Assembly (NCBI RefSeq): GCF_014839805.1
Contig: NC_051132.1
Location: forward strand, 1,860,001-1,924,000
Direction: 5' to 3'
From: Manduca sexta
Lineage: Eukaryota; Arthropoda; Insecta; Lepidoptera; Sphingidae
Length of the DNA: 64,000 nt
A model generated the notes under the pieces. It was not told the origin of the DNA, searched no databases, and saw only the letters and a list, made by a program, of their open reading frames with translations. Position numbers and translations under genes: made by a program. Numbering within the stretch: position 1 is the stretch's first letter; each line of letters opens with the position of its first letter. Of this stretch, positions 62,371 through 64,000 are shown one piece after another.

Positions 62371-62858
62371 TACTGCTCCGCTCCTACTGGCCATAGCGTA
62401 ATGATATATAGCCTATAGCGCTCCACAAATAAAGGGCTATCCAACACAAAACGAATTTTTCAGTTCAAACCGGTAGTTCCTGAGATTAGCCATTACTGCT
62501 CCGCTCCTATTGGTCATAGCGTGATGATATATAACTTTGAGCACTCCACAAACAAAGGACTATTTAACACAAAAAGAATTATTCAGTTTGGACCGGTAGT
62601 TCCTGAGATTAGCCATTACTGCTCCGCTCCTATTGGGTATAGCGTGATGATATATAGCCTATAGCACTCCACGACCAAAGGGCTATACAACGCAAAAAGA
62701 ATTTTTCAGTTTGGACCGGTAGTTCCTGAGATTAGCCATTACTGCTCCGCTCCTATTGGGTATAGCGTGATGATATATAGCCTATAGCACTCCACGAACA
62801 AAGGGCTATCCAACGCAAAAAGAATTTTTCAATTTGGACCGGTAGTTCCTGAGATTAG
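62371..62858 (+). repeat. Tandem array, four units of a 123-bp period
   Basis: TACTGCTCCGCTCCTA recurs at 62371, 62494, 62617 and 62740, exactly 123 bases apart each time. Each unit ends ACCGGTAGTTCCTGAGATTA. The final unit runs into GCGCGTTCAAACAAACAAAC and a TTCAGCTTTATATAATAGTA tail, the usual 3' end of the 'CTCGCGGCT' repeat type, so the array seems to be an internal expansion of such an element. Confidence 0.92.
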
Positions 62859-63810
62859 CGCGTTCAAACAAACAAACAAACAAACTCTTCAGCTTTATAT
62901 AATAGTATAGATTTGAATTATCATATATAAGTAGAAAAATAAATCTTGCGATGCATCATTGAAGGTGTTGCAGATACCAAAAATTTAAAGAAAAAGCTTT
63001 GTTTTAACTGCCTACCTCTAACTAAACTAGATATTATGTCATTAATGCTTTGTATTAGATCAAATTCTAAATATTTTAATTTATTTATTTACCAAATAAA
63101 ACTACTTGCATGACCCTTAACCAAATTCTGTAGACAATCTATTTACAGAATAGTATGATTGTTATTTAACTTTATTCAATGAATAAATAGTTTAATAGAT
63201 TTATATTTCATGACTAAAATTGAGTTTATTTACATACAAAAGTCAGAAACAGTGTTACGATATGCAATTAGTTGGCTACCAAGAAATGCCGACATGCATG
63301 CCGCGATTAAGAGATACCACATAGAAGCGAGATAGTAAATATAGATTAGATTAGTTTATCTAGGTTCTGGGACTGATAGGGACTTTTACCTTCGTGTTTT
63401 AACAAGCTACTGTGACAATATATACCGTTTGATGATTGATAATAATAATCTTACAGATGTATGCCATATAGAAATATATTTTAAGATGCAAATCATTATC
63501 ATAAAGGCGTAATTAGCGTGGCTATAAAATAATTGGTAGCATGATATTGATAAACATTCTATTATTTCTACCTATATTATATAATGTACAACAATGTATG
63601 TAGGTATAAAGATTAGACCAGTTATGAAAAATGTAAAATATTTCGATAGTCTTTATAATTATATTTTGCTTCCATAACATTAGTCTTTTACACCTGTTTA
63701 GATTCGTTAATCGTTGTACATTTATACTTCGTTAAAGCGATCGTTTATCACACCCTAATATCTACCCAGATTTCGCCATCTCGCTAGCCAATTCCACACT
63801 AGCTATCATG

Positions 63811-64000
63811 ACAAAGTCTCCCCACTGCACCTGATGGTAAGTGAAGTGGGGTCCAACTAAATGTGGACTGACGAGAGATGATTAACCGTCGACGGTCGAC
63901 ACAATTATGCCGGCCTGTTGGAACCGGATATGCACAAGCCGATCCCAGAACGCGACACACTTCATGAGCCACGTGCCGAGTTTTAAGACCTTGTACAGTG
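63811..64000 (-). repeat. A-tailed SINE-like family A, copy 4 (reverse, cut by window end)
   Basis: CCACTGCACCTGATGGTAAG, CTGACGAGAGATGATTAACC, AATTATGCCGGCCTGTTGGA and GAACGCGACACACTTCAT are the complement of the landmarks in copies 1-3. The 5' part lies outside the window. Confidence 0.75.

Larger units (their letters stand above)
61436..64000 (+). other. beta4GalT7: Intron of the galactosyltransferase gene (continues past the window)
   Basis: It begins with GTAAGT. I find no frame resembling the expected C-terminal segment before the window ends, so the intron is at least 2.5 kb. It contains the repeats listed at 62028, 62371 and 63811. Confidence 0.75.

Overview
The window looks like nuclear DNA of a moth or butterfly (Lepidoptera). 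It is AT-rich, its genes have introns with GT..AG borders, and it is littered with short interspersed repeats of types common in that order: tRNA-derived SINE copies with an A and B box, A-tailed LINE/SINE 3' ends, and '(C)TAGCTTTTGCTCGCGGCT..' elements. Open frames that start with TTG or GTG, and most short ATG frames, are not genes here.

Layout. 1-1400: AT-rich intergenic DNA ending in an (AT)n run. 1401-8670: a candidate 7.3-kb DNA transposon. Both ends carry clusters of GTTGATCC in inverted orientation and share a 12-bp terminal inverted repeat. Inside is a five-exon gene for a zinc-finger plus tyrosine-recombinase-like protein, nearly intact but broken by one apparent frameshift in a run of five Gs. 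(AT)n runs lie 14-15 bp outside both ends. 8686-12990: more repeats and the 3' flank of the next gene.

12991-44590 (minus strand): a complete three-exon homeobox gene of the empty spiracles/EMX family, most likely ems, encoding about 269 residues. Its introns are about 16.8 and 14.0 kb and hold SINEs and a perfect 84-bp palindrome. A GC-rich, CpG-rich island at about 44150-45050 covers exon 1 and the probable promoter.

45.05-60.68 kb: a gene-poor interval with many decayed repeats, including the C-terminal tail of an RTE-like reverse transcriptase. 60686-61435 (plus strand): the first two coding exons of beta-1,4-galactosyltransferase 7, whose remaining 3' exon(s) lie beyond the window. Its next intron contains a four-unit array with a 123-bp period.

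The two host genes are unrelated in function: one is a head, brain and tracheal patterning transcription factor, the other a Golgi enzyme of proteoglycan linker synthesis. The most unusual item is the tyrosine-recombinase-like element at 1401-8670, because its organisation (terminal inverted repeats, clustered subterminal repeats, spliced zinc-finger/recombinase gene) does not match standard Crypton or DIRS descriptions.
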